Shown here: positions 45,663 to 55,502 of the stretch, piece after piece
Layout of the letters: each line of letters opens with the position of its first letter
How positions within the stretch are numbered: the stretch's first letter is position 1
Assembly: GCF_024199945.1 (NCBI RefSeq)
Contig: NZ_JANADP010000001.1
Span: 3,534,001-3,598,000 of the forward strand
Reading direction: 5' to 3'
Length of the DNA: 64,000 nt
Source: Bradyrhizobium sp. CCGUVB4N
GTDB lineage: Bacteria > Pseudomonadota > Alphaproteobacteria > Rhizobiales > Xanthobacteraceae
The notes under the pieces: model-generated
What the model was told of the DNA's origin: nothing
Seen by the model: only the letters and a program-made list of their open reading frames with translations
Database searches by the model: none
Translations under genes and position numbers: made by a program

Positions 45663-46436
45663 ATGTACCTGGAAAAATTCAAGCTGAGCGGCAAGACCGC
45701 GTTCATCACCGGCGGCGGGCAAGGCATTGGTCTTGCTTGCGCGGAGGCATTGGCCGAGGCCGGCGCCAAGGTCATCATCGGTGATCGCGACAGCAAGGTC
45801 GCCGGTGACGCCAAGACCAGCCTGAAGGCAAAGGGTTTTGATATCGAGACCGCGATCATGGACGTCACCGACACCAAGCGCGTGGCGGAGGTCGCCAATG
45901 ATCTCGTGGCCCGCCACGGCAAGGTCGACATCCTCGTCAACAATGCCGGCATTGCGCGCAGCGAAACCCCCGCCGAGACCGTCACCGACGAGCACTGGCT
46001 CAACGTCATCGATGTCAATCTCAACGGCACCTTCTGGTGCTGCCGCGAGTTCGGCAAGCACATGCTCAAGGCCAAGAGCGGCGCCATCGTCAATGTCGGC
46101 TCGATGTCCGGCTTCATCGTCAACAAGCCGCAGGAACAGTGCTTCTACAACGCCTCCAAGGCCGGCGTGCACCATCTGACCAAGTCGCTGGCCGCGGAAT
46201 GGGGCGCGCGCGGCATCCGCGTCAATGCGGTGGCCCCGACCTATATCGACACGCCGCTCAACGCCTTCGTGAAGAGCACCCCGAGAATGTACGACGCCTG
46301 GATCGGTGGAACCCCGATGGCCCGGATGGGGCAGGTCGAGGAGATCGCCTCGGTCGTCCTGTTCCTGGCATCCGAGGCCGCGAGCCTGATGACGGGCAGC
46401 ATCGTGCTGGTGGATGGCGGCTATACTTGCTGGTAG
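45663..46436 (+). CDS. Short-chain polyol dehydrogenase
   Basis: 257 residues, classical SDR. The cofactor motif TGGGQGIG lies at about 16-23, NNAG at about 97-100, with catalytic Ser in VGSMSG and YNASK. An acidic residue after the second strand (GDRDS) indicates NAD+ preference. The gene sits between the polyol importer and two sugar kinases, so it should oxidise the imported sugar alcohol to a ketose. Because the next kinase is of D-ribulokinase type, ribitol or arabitol is a fair guess; the sequence alone does not fix it. Confidence 0.87.
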   Translation: MYLEKFKLSGKTAFITGGGQGIGLACAEALAEAGAKVIIGDRDSKVAGDAKTSLKAKGFDIETAIMDVTDTKRVAEVANDLVARHGKVDILVNNAGIARSETPAETVTDEHWLNVIDVNLNGTFWCCREFGKHMLKAKSGAIVNVGSMSGFIVNKPQEQCFYNASKAGVHHLTKSLAAEWGARGIRVNAVAPTYIDTPLNAFVKSTPRMYDAWIGGTPMARMGQVEEIASVVLFLASEAASLMTGSIVLVDGGYTCW

Positions 46437-46475
46437 GCTTGCGTCAAAATTTGACGAGAGCTTCCGGGAGCGACA

Positions 46476-48122
46476 ATGCCGCGAGCCTATATCGGCGTCG
46501 ACGTGGGGACCACGAGCACGCGAGCAGGGGTGTTTGACGAGGCGGGCGCGTTGCTTGCGACCGCCAAGCATCCGATCCGGATCTGGCACGAGGCCGGCGA
46601 CATCGTCGAGCAGTCGTCCCAGGACATCTGGGAGGCTTGTGTCAAATCTGTGCGGGCGGCGATGGCGGAGGCGGCCATCGCGCCCGACAGCGTCGGCGGC
46701 ATCGGGTTCGACGCCACCTGTTCGCTGGTCGTGCTCGACCGCCAGGGCGAGCCGGTCACGGTCAGCGCCTCCGGCGACAAGCAGCGCAACGTCGTTGTCT
46801 GGATGGATCATCGCGCCATTGCCGAGGCGCGCTTGATCAACGAGACCGCCGACGACGTGCTGCGCTATGTCGGCGGCTCGATCTCGCCCGAGATGGAGAT
46901 GCCGAAGCTGTTGTGGCTGAAGCGGCATCTGCGTGCGAGTTTCGACGCCGCCGGGCATTTCTTCGATCTGGCGGACTATCTGACCTGGCGGGCGACCGGA
47001 TCGTTGCAGCGCTCGACCTGCACAGTCACTTGCAAATGGAACTACCTGGCGCATGACGGCGGCGGCTGGAGCGCGCCGTTCATCCAGCGCATCGGCCTGT
47101 CTGACTTCGTCAGCGAGAAATACGCCCGCATCGGCACCGAGATCGTCGCGCCGGGCACGCGGCTCGGTACCGGTCTGACGCGCGTGGCCGCCGCCGATCT
47201 CGGCCTGTCGCCGGGCACGCCGGTCGGCGCCTCCTTGATCGACGCCCATGCCGGCGGCATCGGCGCGATCGGCGGCCGTGACGGATCGGGCGGAACGACG
47301 GATGTCACCGACCGCCTGGCCTACATCATGGGTACGTCGGCCTGCATCATGGCGACGACAAAAGAGCCGTGCTTCGTGCCCGGCGTCTGGGGTCCCTATT
47401 ACTCCGGCATGGTGCCGGACTTCTGGCTCAATGAAGGCGGCCAGTCGGCCGCGGGCGCGGCGATCGATCATCTCCTCAAATCGCATCCCGGCCACGCCGA
47501 GGCGAGCGCGGCGGCGCGCAGCGAGGGCATCGACCTGATCGAGTTCCTCGAGCGCCGTATCATCGCCCGCGCGGGCGATGCCAGCCGGGCCGCGCTGCTA
47601 GCCCGCGACGTTCACGTGCTTCCCGAATTCATCGGCAACCGTTCGCCTTATGCCGACCCTGATACGCGCGCCGTGATCGCGGGCCTCGATCTCGACACCG
47701 ATGTCGGTTCGATGGAGCGGCTGTTCATCGCCGGCCTGTGCGGGCTGGCCTATGGCCTCGCCGAAGTGATCGAGGCCTTTGCCGCGCACGGCGTCCATGC
47801 CGGAATCATGATCATGGGGGGCGGCGCGAGCCGCAGTCCGCTGGTGCGGCAGATCATGGCGGATACCACCGGCCTTACCGTCGCGCTGCCGCAGACCAAG
47901 GAGCCGGTACTGCTGGGTGCTGCGATGCTGGGGGCGGTCGCCGGTGGGGCCTATGCCTCGATCGGCGAGACCATGGCCAAAATGTCGGCGCTCGGACGCA
48001 AGAGCGAGCCGACCGCGCCGGACATGGCCGTGTTTCACAAACGCAAGCGGGAGGTCTACAAGCTGCTGCGCGAGGTCGATCGCGGCAGCCGGGCCGCGAT
48101 GGCTGACCTCGCCAAGGGTTGA
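46476..48122 (+). CDS. FGGY-family carbohydrate kinase, D-ribulokinase type
   Basis: 548 residues. The N-terminal phosphate motif is GVDVGTTSTRAGVFD; GFDATCSLVVLD and RNVVVWMDHRAIAEA are typical of the D-ribulokinase (YDR109C/FGGY) group and not of xylulokinase or glycerol kinase. The C-terminal ADP-binding region is IMIMGGGASRSPLVRQIMAD. It would phosphorylate the ketose produced by the dehydrogenase upstream, feeding the pentose phosphate pathway. The stop precedes the PfkB kinase by a few bases. Confidence 0.88.
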   Translation: MPRAYIGVDVGTTSTRAGVFDEAGALLATAKHPIRIWHEAGDIVEQSSQDIWEACVKSVRAAMAEAAIAPDSVGGIGFDATCSLVVLDRQGEPVTVSASGDKQRNVVVWMDHRAIAEARLINETADDVLRYVGGSISPEMEMPKLLWLKRHLRASFDAAGHFFDLADYLTWRATGSLQRSTCTVTCKWNYLAHDGGGWSAPFIQRIGLSDFVSEKYARIGTEIVAPGTRLGTGLTRVAAADLGLSPGTPVGASLIDAHAGGIGAIGGRDGSGGTTDVTDRLAYIMGTSACIMATTKEPCFVPGVWGPYYSGMVPDFWLNEGGQSAAGAAIDHLLKSHPGHAEASAAARSEGIDLIEFLERRIIARAGDASRAALLARDVHVLPEFIGNRSPYADPDTRAVIAGLDLDTDVGSMERLFIAGLCGLAYGLAEVIEAFAAHGVHAGIMIMGGGASRSPLVRQIMADTTGLTVALPQTKEPVLLGAAMLGAVAGGAYASIGETMAKMSALGRKSEPTAPDMAVFHKRKREVYKLLREVDRGSRAAMADLAKG

Positions 48123-48127
48123 AACGG

Positions 48128-49063
48128 ATGCTGATTTCCTGCGGCGATGCGCTGATCGATTTCGTGCCGACGAAAACCGCCGACGGCCGCGAAGCGGTGA
48201 TGCCGGCGGTCGGCGGCTCCTGCCTCAACGTTGCGATCGGCATCGCGCGGCTCGGCGCGCCGACCGGTTTTGTCGGCGGCATCTCGACCGATCTGTTCGG
48301 GCGCATGATCGCGGATCATGCTGCAGCCTCGAACGTCGAGCTTGGTCTCGCCACCCGCAGCGATCACCAGACCACGCTTGCCTTCGTCCGCATCGTCGCA
48401 GGCGAGTCGCATTACGCTTTTTATGACGCCGAGACCGCGACGCGGAATTGGACGTTTCGGCGCGGGAGCATTCCCTTCAATACGATCGAAGCCCTCCATG
48501 TCGGTTCGACCACCCTGGTCAACGACCAGGGTGCTGCCGAGACCAGGGCCTTGATTGCGGACGCACGCGCTTCGTCGACGATCTCCTTCGATCCGAACTG
48601 CCGGCCCAATCTGGTCAAGGACAAGCCGGCTTATCTGGCCCGCATGGCCGAGTTCGCCGCCAGTGCCGATCTCATGAAGATGTCGGATGTCGACTTCGCC
48701 TATCTCTTCGGCGAGGAGCCCTATCAGCAACGCGCGGCTGCGCTGCTGGGGCAGGGTACAAGGCTCTTCGTCATCACCCGCGGCAACAACGGCGCCGTCG
48801 CCTGGCATGCGAAGGCAGGGCAGATCGAGGTCGAGGCACCCAAGGTCGAGGTCGCCGACACCATTGGCGCCGGCGACAGCTTTCAGGCCGCGTTGTTGTT
48901 CGCCCTGCACAAGCAAGGGCGCCTCGTCCGGCAACAATTGAAGGACATCGGCGCAGACGAGCTGCGCCGCGCGCTGTCCTTTGCCGCCAACTGCGCCGGC
49001 CTGACCTGCACGCGCCCCGGTGCCGATCCGCCCTGGAGCCGCGAGATCAGCTGGAGCTGGTAG
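48128..49063 (+). CDS. PfkB-family carbohydrate kinase (fructokinase-like)
   Basis: 311 residues from MLISCGDALIDFVP; an in-frame TTG three codons earlier overlaps the previous stop and is an alternative. Family signatures are VGGSCLNVAIGIARLG and the C-terminal DTIGAGDSFQAAL with the catalytic Asp. Fructokinases of rhizobial mannitol/sorbitol operons look like this. Having both a ribulokinase-type and a fructokinase-type enzyme suggests that more than one polyol is processed. It ends the operon; a convergent LysR gene begins 6 bp later. Confidence 0.88.
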   Translation: MLISCGDALIDFVPTKTADGREAVMPAVGGSCLNVAIGIARLGAPTGFVGGISTDLFGRMIADHAAASNVELGLATRSDHQTTLAFVRIVAGESHYAFYDAETATRNWTFRRGSIPFNTIEALHVGSTTLVNDQGAAETRALIADARASSTISFDPNCRPNLVKDKPAYLARMAEFAASADLMKMSDVDFAYLFGEEPYQQRAAALLGQGTRLFVITRGNNGAVAWHAKAGQIEVEAPKVEVADTIGAGDSFQAALLFALHKQGRLVRQQLKDIGADELRRALSFAANCAGLTCTRPGADPPWSREISWSW

Positions 49064-49069
49064 TTCGCC

Positions 49070-49963
49070 TCACAGCTTTGCGACGATTTTCTCGGCGCAC
49101 TTCAGAAATTTTGGGATCAGCGGGCTCTGCGAATCCCGCCGCCAGCACACCGCGATGTCGATGGAATCGGCAGCGTCGCGCAGTGGCCGGAACACGATGC
49201 CCCGCGGCGCGCCGAGCTTGGCGCAGGCGGGCAGGATCGCAAAACCTTCGCCGGCGAGAACGAGGCTCATCGCCGAATTCACCGTCTCCACCCGGCTTGC
49301 GATCGGCATCACGACCTGGTGCCGCCGCAGCAGAGCTGCGACCGCGGAAGAGGCGGGGTCTCGCTCCGGCGGCGGCAACGCCACCAGGGGACGGCCCTGC
49401 AACCGTGCCATAGGCACGGCGCCAAGACGCGCGAGCGGCGAGCGGTTCGGCATTGCCAGCATGAAGCGCTGCGTTCCGATCCGCGCCACCTGGATTTCAG
49501 GGTGGTGGATCGCCGGCATGCACAGCGCCACCGTGACGCTCCGGTCGAGCAAACGTGCCTCGCGCGTCGACGCACTGAGGTCGACGAAATCGAGATCGAC
49601 GCCGGGAATGGATCGCCGCAGTTCGGGGATCAGCCGTGGTAGCACGGCGTTCGCCAGCACGAACATGTAGCCGACCGAGATCCGGCCGCGACGACCGGCT
49701 GCGACCGCACGTGCGGCCTCGATGCCGTCGGCCGCAAGCGCCAGCGCCTCACCGGCGCGCGCGAGCAGGGCCTGGCCTGCGTCCGTCAGATCCATGCCGC
49801 GCGTCCCGCGGTGGAACAGCGGCGCGCCGACCTCGGCTTCGAGCTTGCGGATCTGGACCGAGAGCGGCGGTTGCGCCATCCGCAGCCGCTCTGCAGCCTT
49901 GCCGACGCTACGCGTCTCGGCCACGGCGACGAAATAGCGGAGACGGCGAAGATCCATAGGCAT
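49070..49963 (-). CDS. LysR-family transcriptional regulator
   Basis: 297 residues from MPMDLRRLRYFVAVAETRSV; an ATG two codons later is an alternative start. The helix-turn-helix (SVGKAAERLRMAQPPLSVQI) is canonical, followed by the two-lobed effector domain (AGRRGRISVGYMFVLANAVL). It is divergent from the amidase and peptide importer, its probable targets. The T-N11-A dyad at 49962-49976 overlaps its own start. The open frame continuing upstream is not used since LysR proteins start just before the recognition domain. Confidence 0.87.
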   Translation of the reverse strand: MPMDLRRLRYFVAVAETRSVGKAAERLRMAQPPLSVQIRKLEAEVGAPLFHRGTRGMDLTDAGQALLARAGEALALAADGIEAARAVAAGRRGRISVGYMFVLANAVLPRLIPELRRSIPGVDLDFVDLSASTREARLLDRSVTVALCMPAIHHPEIQVARIGTQRFMLAMPNRSPLARLGAVPMARLQGRPLVALPPPERDPASSAVAALLRRHQVVMPIASRVETVNSAMSLVLAGEGFAILPACAKLGAPRGIVFRPLRDAADSIDIAVCWRRDSQSPLIPKFLKCAEKIVAKL

Positions 49964-49976
49964 ACCGAAAACGTAT
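49962..49976. promoter_or_regulatory. LysR-type T-N11-A dyad at the lysR-amidase divergent region
   Basis: ATAC-N7-GTAT fits the T-N11-A dyad of LysR sites. A second weak dyad, CCAA-N7-TTGG, is at 49987-50001. Both lie between the divergent genes, where LysR regulators normally bind. Confidence 0.4.
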
Positions 49977-50080
49977 GGGTTGATCACCAAAATCGTATTG
50001 GACGCCGAGTTAACAAAACTGTCATTCTCATTGTCAATGCATTGGGCCAACGAGGGCCCGCTTCGGAGCATGATCTGACG

Positions 50081-51502
50081 ATGAACGGCGATCCCTGTCT
50101 GCTGTCCGCAACCGAGTTGCGTGATCTGATTGCGCGCAAGCAGATCTCCCCCGTCGAGATCGTCGGCGCCGTGCTCGCGCGCGCCGAGACGCTCCAGCCT
50201 GAATTGAACTGCTTCATCACGCTTTGTGGCGACGAGGCGATGGCAGCGGCCCGCGAAGCCGAACGGAAAGTGATGACGGGCGAACCGCTCGGCCTGCTGC
50301 ATGGGCTGCCCGTCACCGTCAAGGACATCGTCAACACCCGCGGCGTGAAGACGACTTTTGGTGCCGTTCCCTACAAAGACAACATTCCCACCGAGGATGC
50401 CGTCGCGGTCGCAAAGCTGCGCAGCGAGGGCGCGATCCTGATCGGCAAGACCACGACGCCGGAGTTCGGCAGCAAGTGCCTGACCGATTCACCGCTGTTC
50501 GGCCGCACCCGCAATGCGTGGAGTGCGGAGCGTTCGTCCGGCGGCTCCAGCGGTGGTGCTGCCGTTGCGGTGGCGAGCGGCATTGCGCCGCTGGCGATCG
50601 CCACTGATGGCGGCGGCTCGACGCGGATTCCCGCCGCCTGCAACGGTGTGGTGGGCTTGAAGCAGAGCAACGGCGTGATCGCGCATAGCCAGGCGCTCGA
50701 TGCATTCGGCAACCAGACCTATGTCACGCCGACCACGCGCACCGTGGCCGACACCGCATTGATGATGCAGGCGATGGCGGGCGAGGATGCCTGCGATCCC
50801 TGGTCGATCGGCATACCCGTGCCTGACTTTATCGGCACTGCCGCGCCGCGCGGCGACCTGCGCGGCCAAAAGATCCTGTTCTGCGCCTCGCCGCCCGGAC
50901 GACCGGTGTCGGCGGATGTTGCCACGGCGTTCAAGGCGAGCCTGGACCGGCTCGCGAGCCTGGGTGCCGAACTCGAAGAATTCTCCGGCGAAGGGTACGA
51001 TGTCGAGCCGATCTGGCGGGCTATCAACCACACCGTCTGGCGTTCGCGGTTTTCGAAACTGGTAACAGAGCATGGCGACGTCCTCAGCGAGGCCTTCGTC
51101 AAGCAGATTGCGCTTGCGACCAATGTCAGCGGCGTTGACTATCAGGAGGCGATGTTCGCGCGAACGGCGTTGTTCCGTCGCGTGCAATCCCTGCTTGTGC
51201 GCGGGCACCTTCTGGCGATGCCAACCATCACCCGCACGGCGCTGCCGATCGACCAGGATTTGTTCGGCACCATCGAGATCGATGGGACGCAGTTTGACAG
51301 CGTCCGGCCGCACTGGTTCCCCTGGACCATGCCGTTCAACATGACCGGCCACCCTGCGATCAGTCTGCCCTGCGGCTTTGGTCGCGACGGCCTGCCGATC
51401 GGGCTCCAACTCGTCGGCCGCTTCCGGGCCGATGCGGAATTGCTGCGCGTCAGCGCGCTGTTCGAGGCCTCGGCCGACCTGCTCGGCCGCCGGCCGGGCT
51501 GA
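50081..51502 (+). CDS. Amidase-signature hydrolase
   Basis: 473 residues from MNGDPCLLSATELRD. The catalytic triad of the amidase-signature family is visible: Lys in LPVTVKDIVNTRG, Ser in the glycine/serine-rich GGSSGGAAVAVASG, and Ser in ATDGGGSTRIPAACNG. Such enzymes hydrolyse amides or carbamates. The gene is followed by a dipeptide-type importer on the same strand, so the substrate may be an imported peptide-like amide. Related to GatA but lacking gatB/C neighbours, so a tRNA role is unlikely. Confidence 0.88.
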   Translation: MNGDPCLLSATELRDLIARKQISPVEIVGAVLARAETLQPELNCFITLCGDEAMAAAREAERKVMTGEPLGLLHGLPVTVKDIVNTRGVKTTFGAVPYKDNIPTEDAVAVAKLRSEGAILIGKTTTPEFGSKCLTDSPLFGRTRNAWSAERSSGGSSGGAAVAVASGIAPLAIATDGGGSTRIPAACNGVVGLKQSNGVIAHSQALDAFGNQTYVTPTTRTVADTALMMQAMAGEDACDPWSIGIPVPDFIGTAAPRGDLRGQKILFCASPPGRPVSADVATAFKASLDRLASLGAELEEFSGEGYDVEPIWRAINHTVWRSRFSKLVTEHGDVLSEAFVKQIALATNVSGVDYQEAMFARTALFRRVQSLLVRGHLLAMPTITRTALPIDQDLFGTIEIDGTQFDSVRPHWFPWTMPFNMTGHPAISLPCGFGRDGLPIGLQLVGRFRADAELLRVSALFEASADLLGRRPG

Positions 51503-51586
51503 GATGGGGCGCATGCGGCAAAACTCTTGCATCGGGCGTCCGGACATGTTGATCGTGCCGCCGATGAGCCCTGACCCCGACCGCGC

Positions 51587-52537
51587 ATGAGCGTATTTGT
51601 CCTTCGACGTGTCCTGACTTTGCTGGCGACGCTGGTCGGCGCATCCGTGATCATTTTCCTGGTGCTGGACGCGCTGCCGGGCAATGCCGCGCAGATGCTG
51701 ATGGGTGCCGACGCCTCGGCCGACGCGGTGCGCGCGCTCACCGTCAAGCTCGGGCTCGATCAGCCGCTGGCGGTTCGCTACCTGCAATGGATCAAGGGGC
51801 TGCTCGTCGGCGATCTCGGCAATTCCTATGTCTACGGCACGCCGGTCGGCAGCCTGATCGCGGAGCGGCTGGTGCTGACCATTCCGCTCGCGATCTTGTC
51901 GATGCTCATCACGGTGGTGCTGGCGCTCTCGGCCGGCATCTACACCGCGGCCAACCACAACAAGCTCGGCGACGTCGGCGTGATGTCGCTGACCCAGATC
52001 GGCATCGCGCTGCCGAACTTCTGGTTTGCGATTCTCCTGGTCCTCCTGTTCGCCGTGCGGCTGCAATGGCTCTCGGCAGGCGGCTTCGCCGGTTGGGATG
52101 AAGGTATCTGGCCCGGCGTCAAATCGCTGCTGCTGCCGTCGATCTCGCTTGCCGTGGTGCAGGCCGCGATCCTCGCCCGCGTCACCCGCTCGGCCGTACT
52201 CGAAGTGCTGCGCGAAGATTTCGTTCGCACCGCGCGCGCCAAAGGGCTCGGCAAGCGCGAGGTGCTGTGGAGCCACGTGCTGCGCAATGCGATGATCCCC
52301 GTGATGACGGTGATGGGCCTGCAATTCGCCAACCTGCTCGCCGGCACCATCGTCATCGAGAACGTGTTCTATCTGCCGGGCCTCGGCCGCCTGATCTTCC
52401 AGTCGATCGCCAACCGCGACCTGATCGTGGTGCGCAATTGCGTGATGCTGCTGGCTGCCATGGTCGTCATCGTCAATTTCGTGGTCGACGTGCTTTATGC
52501 CTTCATCGATCCCCGCATCAAGGTGCACGACCTGTGA
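51587..52537 (+). CDS. DppB-type peptide ABC importer permease
   Basis: 316 residues with six spans. Typical are FLVLDALPGNAAQMLMGADA near the N-terminus and the EAA loop VLREDFVRTARAKGLGKREV with VIENVFYLPGLGRLIFQSIA near the C-terminus. Overlaps the next gene by GTGA. Confidence 0.9.
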   Translation: MSVFVLRRVLTLLATLVGASVIIFLVLDALPGNAAQMLMGADASADAVRALTVKLGLDQPLAVRYLQWIKGLLVGDLGNSYVYGTPVGSLIAERLVLTIPLAILSMLITVVLALSAGIYTAANHNKLGDVGVMSLTQIGIALPNFWFAILLVLLFAVRLQWLSAGGFAGWDEGIWPGVKSLLLPSISLAVVQAAILARVTRSAVLEVLREDFVRTARAKGLGKREVLWSHVLRNAMIPVMTVMGLQFANLLAGTIVIENVFYLPGLGRLIFQSIANRDLIVVRNCVMLLAAMVVIVNFVVDVLYAFIDPRIKVHDL

Positions 52538-53427
52538 GCGCGCCTCTGACGAGTTCGGTTGATGCGCCGGTCGCAACGCGTCCCCTGCCGGCCAAGACTT
52601 TCTGGGGCCGCGCGCTGCGCCATCGCAGTTTTGTGCTGGGCGGCGTGCTCAGTCTGCTGGTGGTCGCGTCGGCCGCGCTCTCGTTGGTGTGGACGCCGTG
52701 GTCGCCCTACGAGATCGACATCGCCTCGAAACTCCGGCCGCCCTCGGCCGCGCACTGGCTCGGCACCGACTCCTTCGGCCGCGATATCGTCTCGCTGTTG
52801 CTCGCCGGCGCCCGCTCGACCATCCTGGTCGGCATCATCGCGGTCAGCATCGGTCTCACCTTCGGCGTCTGCCTCGGCCTGATCGCGTCGGCCAAGCGCG
52901 GTTGGACCGAAGAGATCATCATGCGCTTCTCCGACTTCACCTTCGCCTTTCCGGCCGTGCTCTCCGCGATCATGCTCGCCGCGGTCGCGGGGCCGGGCAT
53001 GCTGACCTCGATCATCGCGATCGGCATCTTCCAGATCCCGACCTTGACCCGGCTGACGCGCGGTTCGGCCAATGCGATCTGGGCGCGTGAATTCGTGCTG
53101 GCGGCGCGTGCCTCGGGCAAGGGTGCTTTCCGCATCACCATCGAGCACGTGCTGCCGAACATCCTGTCGATCCTGATCGTGCAGGCGACCATCCAGTTCG
53201 CGCTCGCCATTCTCGCCGAGGCGGCGCTGTCCTATCTCGGCCTCGGCACGCAGCCGCCGCAGCCGTCCTGGGGCCGCATGCTGAACGATGCGCAGACCAT
53301 GCTGTTCCAGTCGCCGATGCTCGCGGTCTATCCGGGTGCGGCGATCGCGATCGCGGTGCTCGGCCTCAACCTGCTCGGTGACGGCTTGCGCGATCTGCTC
53401 GATCCCAGACTGGCGCGGGAGCGGTAA
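52534..53427 (+). CDS. DppC-type peptide ABC importer permease
   Basis: 297 residues from a GTG start overlapping the previous stop (GTGA at 52534-52537). Features are AHWLGTDSFGRDIVSLLLAG and EFVLAARASGKGAFRITIEH (EAA loop), with AEAALSYLGLGTQPPQPSWG near the end, the standard DppC/OppC pattern. A longer frame upstream of the GTG lies inside dppB and is rejected. Confidence 0.9.
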   Translation: MSAPLTSSVDAPVATRPLPAKTFWGRALRHRSFVLGGVLSLLVVASAALSLVWTPWSPYEIDIASKLRPPSAAHWLGTDSFGRDIVSLLLAGARSTILVGIIAVSIGLTFGVCLGLIASAKRGWTEEIIMRFSDFTFAFPAVLSAIMLAAVAGPGMLTSIIAIGIFQIPTLTRLTRGSANAIWAREFVLAARASGKGAFRITIEHVLPNILSILIVQATIQFALAILAEAALSYLGLGTQPPQPSWGRMLNDAQTMLFQSPMLAVYPGAAIAIAVLGLNLLGDGLRDLLDPRLARER

Positions 53428-53429
53428 CG

Positions 53430-54443
53430 ATGGCTGATCCCGCAACCATGCCGCTGATCGAGGTCGACAATCTCGGCGTCCGCCTCAACACCAGCCGCGG
53501 CCCGGCGCAGGCCGTGCGCGGCGTCAGTTTTGCGCTGAAGCGCGGCGAGACGCTCGGGCTCGTCGGCGAATCCGGCTGCGGCAAGTCGGTCACGGCGCTG
53601 TCGCTGATGGGATTGCTGCCGGACAGCGCGGTCGTCACCGGCAGCATCAAGCTGGATGGACGCGAGCTCGCGCGGCTGCCGGACGCGGCCTACTGCGGCT
53701 TGCGTGGCAACCGCATCAGCATGATCTTCCAGGAGCCGATGACGGCGCTCAACCCGATGCACACGATCGGCCATCAGGTCGCCGAGCCGCTGCGGCGCCA
53801 CAAGAAATATTCCGCCGCGCAGGCGCGCAGGGAGGCGATCGCGTTGCTTGACCGCGTCGGGCTGCCTGATCCCGCCAAGCGCATCGATGCCTATCCGCAC
53901 CAGTTCTCGGGCGGCCAGCGCCAGCGCGTCACGATTGCGATGGCGCTCGCCTGCGAGCCGGATCTCCTGATCGCGGACGAGCCGACCACGGCGCTCGACG
54001 TCACCATCCAGGGCCAGATCCTCGATCTCATCGCCGACCTCGTCGAAGAGCGCGGCATGTCGATGATCCTGATCTCGCATGATCTCGGCGTCATCGCCGA
54101 GAACGTGCAGCGCATGATGGTGATGTATGGCGGCACGGTCGTCGAGAGCGGGCCGACCGACGAGGTGTTCCGCCGCATGGGCCATCCCTATACGCAGGGC
54201 CTGTTCCGCGCGCGTCCGCGGCTCGGCGCGCGCAAGGGGACACGACTGACGACGATCTCGGGCACGGTGCCGGAGCTCGCCGATCTGCCGGTTGGTTGTG
54301 CCTTCGGTGAACGCTGTCCGCTGGTCGAGGACAAATGCCGCGCGACGCTGCCGCCGATGGTCGAGGTCGGCCCCGCGCATGTCGTGCGCTGTGTCCGCAC
54401 CGATGTCTCGATGGCCGCGAATGTCGGGGCACTGTCCGCATGA
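53430..54443 (+). CDS. DppD-type peptide ABC importer ATPase
   Basis: 337 residues. Walker A is GESGCGKS (about 48-55), the signature [17 protein letters not shown], Walker [13 protein letters not shown], and the C-terminal oligopeptide-type cysteine cluster [20 protein letters not shown]. It starts 2 bp after dppC. Confidence 0.9.
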   Translation: MADPATMPLIEVDNLGVRLNTSRGPAQAVRGVSFALKRGETLGLVGESGCGKSVTALSLMGLLPDSAVVTGSIKLDGRELARLPDAAYCGLRGNRISMIFQEPMTALNPMHTIGHQVAEPLRRHKKYSAAQARREAIALLDRVGLPDPAKRIDAYPHQFSGGQRQRVTIAMALACEPDLLIADEPTTALDVTIQGQILDLIADLVEERGMSMILISHDLGVIAENVQRMMVMYGGTVVESGPTDEVFRRMGHPYTQGLFRARPRLGARKGTRLTTISGTVPELADLPVGCAFGERCPLVEDKCRATLPPMVEVGPAHVVRCVRTDVSMAANVGALSA

Positions 54444-55444
54444 CCGCAGCTCCGCTTCTCGACGTCAAAGATCTCGAGCAGCGTTACACGCTGCCGCGCG
54501 AAAGCCTGTTCCGTCCACCGGGACAGGTGCGGGCGCTCAATGGCGTCAGCGTGCAGGTCCAGGCCGGCAAGAGCCTCGGCATCGTCGGCGAGTCCGGCTC
54601 CGGCAAATCCACCTTTGCGCGCGTCGTGATGGCGCTGGAGCGGCCGGCCGCGGGACAGGTCACGCTGCTCGGCCGCGATCTCAACCGCATCTCCCCCGAT
54701 GAATTGCGCCGTGCGCGGCGCGATTTCCAGATGGTGTTTCAGGATCCTTATGGATCACTCGATCCGCGCCAGACCATTGCGCGTATCGTCGCCGAGCCAC
54801 TCACCGTGCTCGATGATGCCGACCGCACGACGTTCCGCGCCCGCGTCGCCGCGGTGCTGAAGCAGGTCGGCTTGCGCGATGCGGACATGGACAAATATCC
54901 GCACGAGTTCTCGGGCGGACAGCGCCAGCGCATCGCGATTGCGCGTGCGCTGATCACCCAGCCGAAGCTGATCGTCGCGGACGAGCCCGTCTCTGCGCTC
55001 GATGTCTCCGTGCAGGCCCAGGTGCTGAACCTGATGCAGGACCTGCAGGAGCAGTTTGGGCTGAGCTACATCCTGATCAGCCACGACCTCGCTGTCGTGG
55101 ACTATCTCTGCGACGAGGTCGCGGTGATGTATCTCGGCCGGGTGGTCGAGCAGGGGCGCCCCGAAGATCTGTTCGAGCGCTGCGCCCATCCCTATACGCG
55201 GGCGCTGCTGGACGCCGTGCCGCGGGCGCGTGCCGGCGGCGGCCGGCGGCGGCGCGGGGCCCAGACGATCGCCTCGCAATCGGCGGCTGCGACCGGATGC
55301 CCCTATGTGGCGCGCTGTCCGCTCGCCGACCAGCATTGCCGCGAGGTTCCGCCCTTGCTACGCAGGGTGGGCGAGGGACATCTCGCCGCCTGCCACAAGG
55401 CGGAGGCGGTGATGGCATTGCCGCAAGCGGGTATGGAAGGCTAA
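54440..55444 (+). CDS. DppF-type peptide ABC importer ATPase
   Basis: 334 residues from [20 protein letters not shown], overlapping dppD by ATGA. Walker A GESGSGKST, signature [16 protein letters not shown], Walker B LIVADEPVSALDVSVQ, and cysteines in YVARCPLADQHC. The C-terminal domain continues for about 60 residues as is usual. Confidence 0.9.
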   Translation: MTAAPLLDVKDLEQRYTLPRESLFRPPGQVRALNGVSVQVQAGKSLGIVGESGSGKSTFARVVMALERPAAGQVTLLGRDLNRISPDELRRARRDFQMVFQDPYGSLDPRQTIARIVAEPLTVLDDADRTTFRARVAAVLKQVGLRDADMDKYPHEFSGGQRQRIAIARALITQPKLIVADEPVSALDVSVQAQVLNLMQDLQEQFGLSYILISHDLAVVDYLCDEVAVMYLGRVVEQGRPEDLFERCAHPYTRALLDAVPRARAGGGRRRRGAQTIASQSAAATGCPYVARCPLADQHCREVPPLLRRVGEGHLAACHKAEAVMALPQAGMEG

Positions 55445-55502
55445 TGTCGCCCGCAGGATTGGCGTAGCCTCAGGAATACAGAAGAAGGCCGGGGAGTTAG
55501 GC

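Noticed and set aside
50489..52576. 695-residue open frame on the minus strand opposite the amidase and dppB
   Set aside because: Composition is His/Gln/Asp/Arg-rich antisense-like and it conflicts with two genes that have clear catalytic and membrane motifs.
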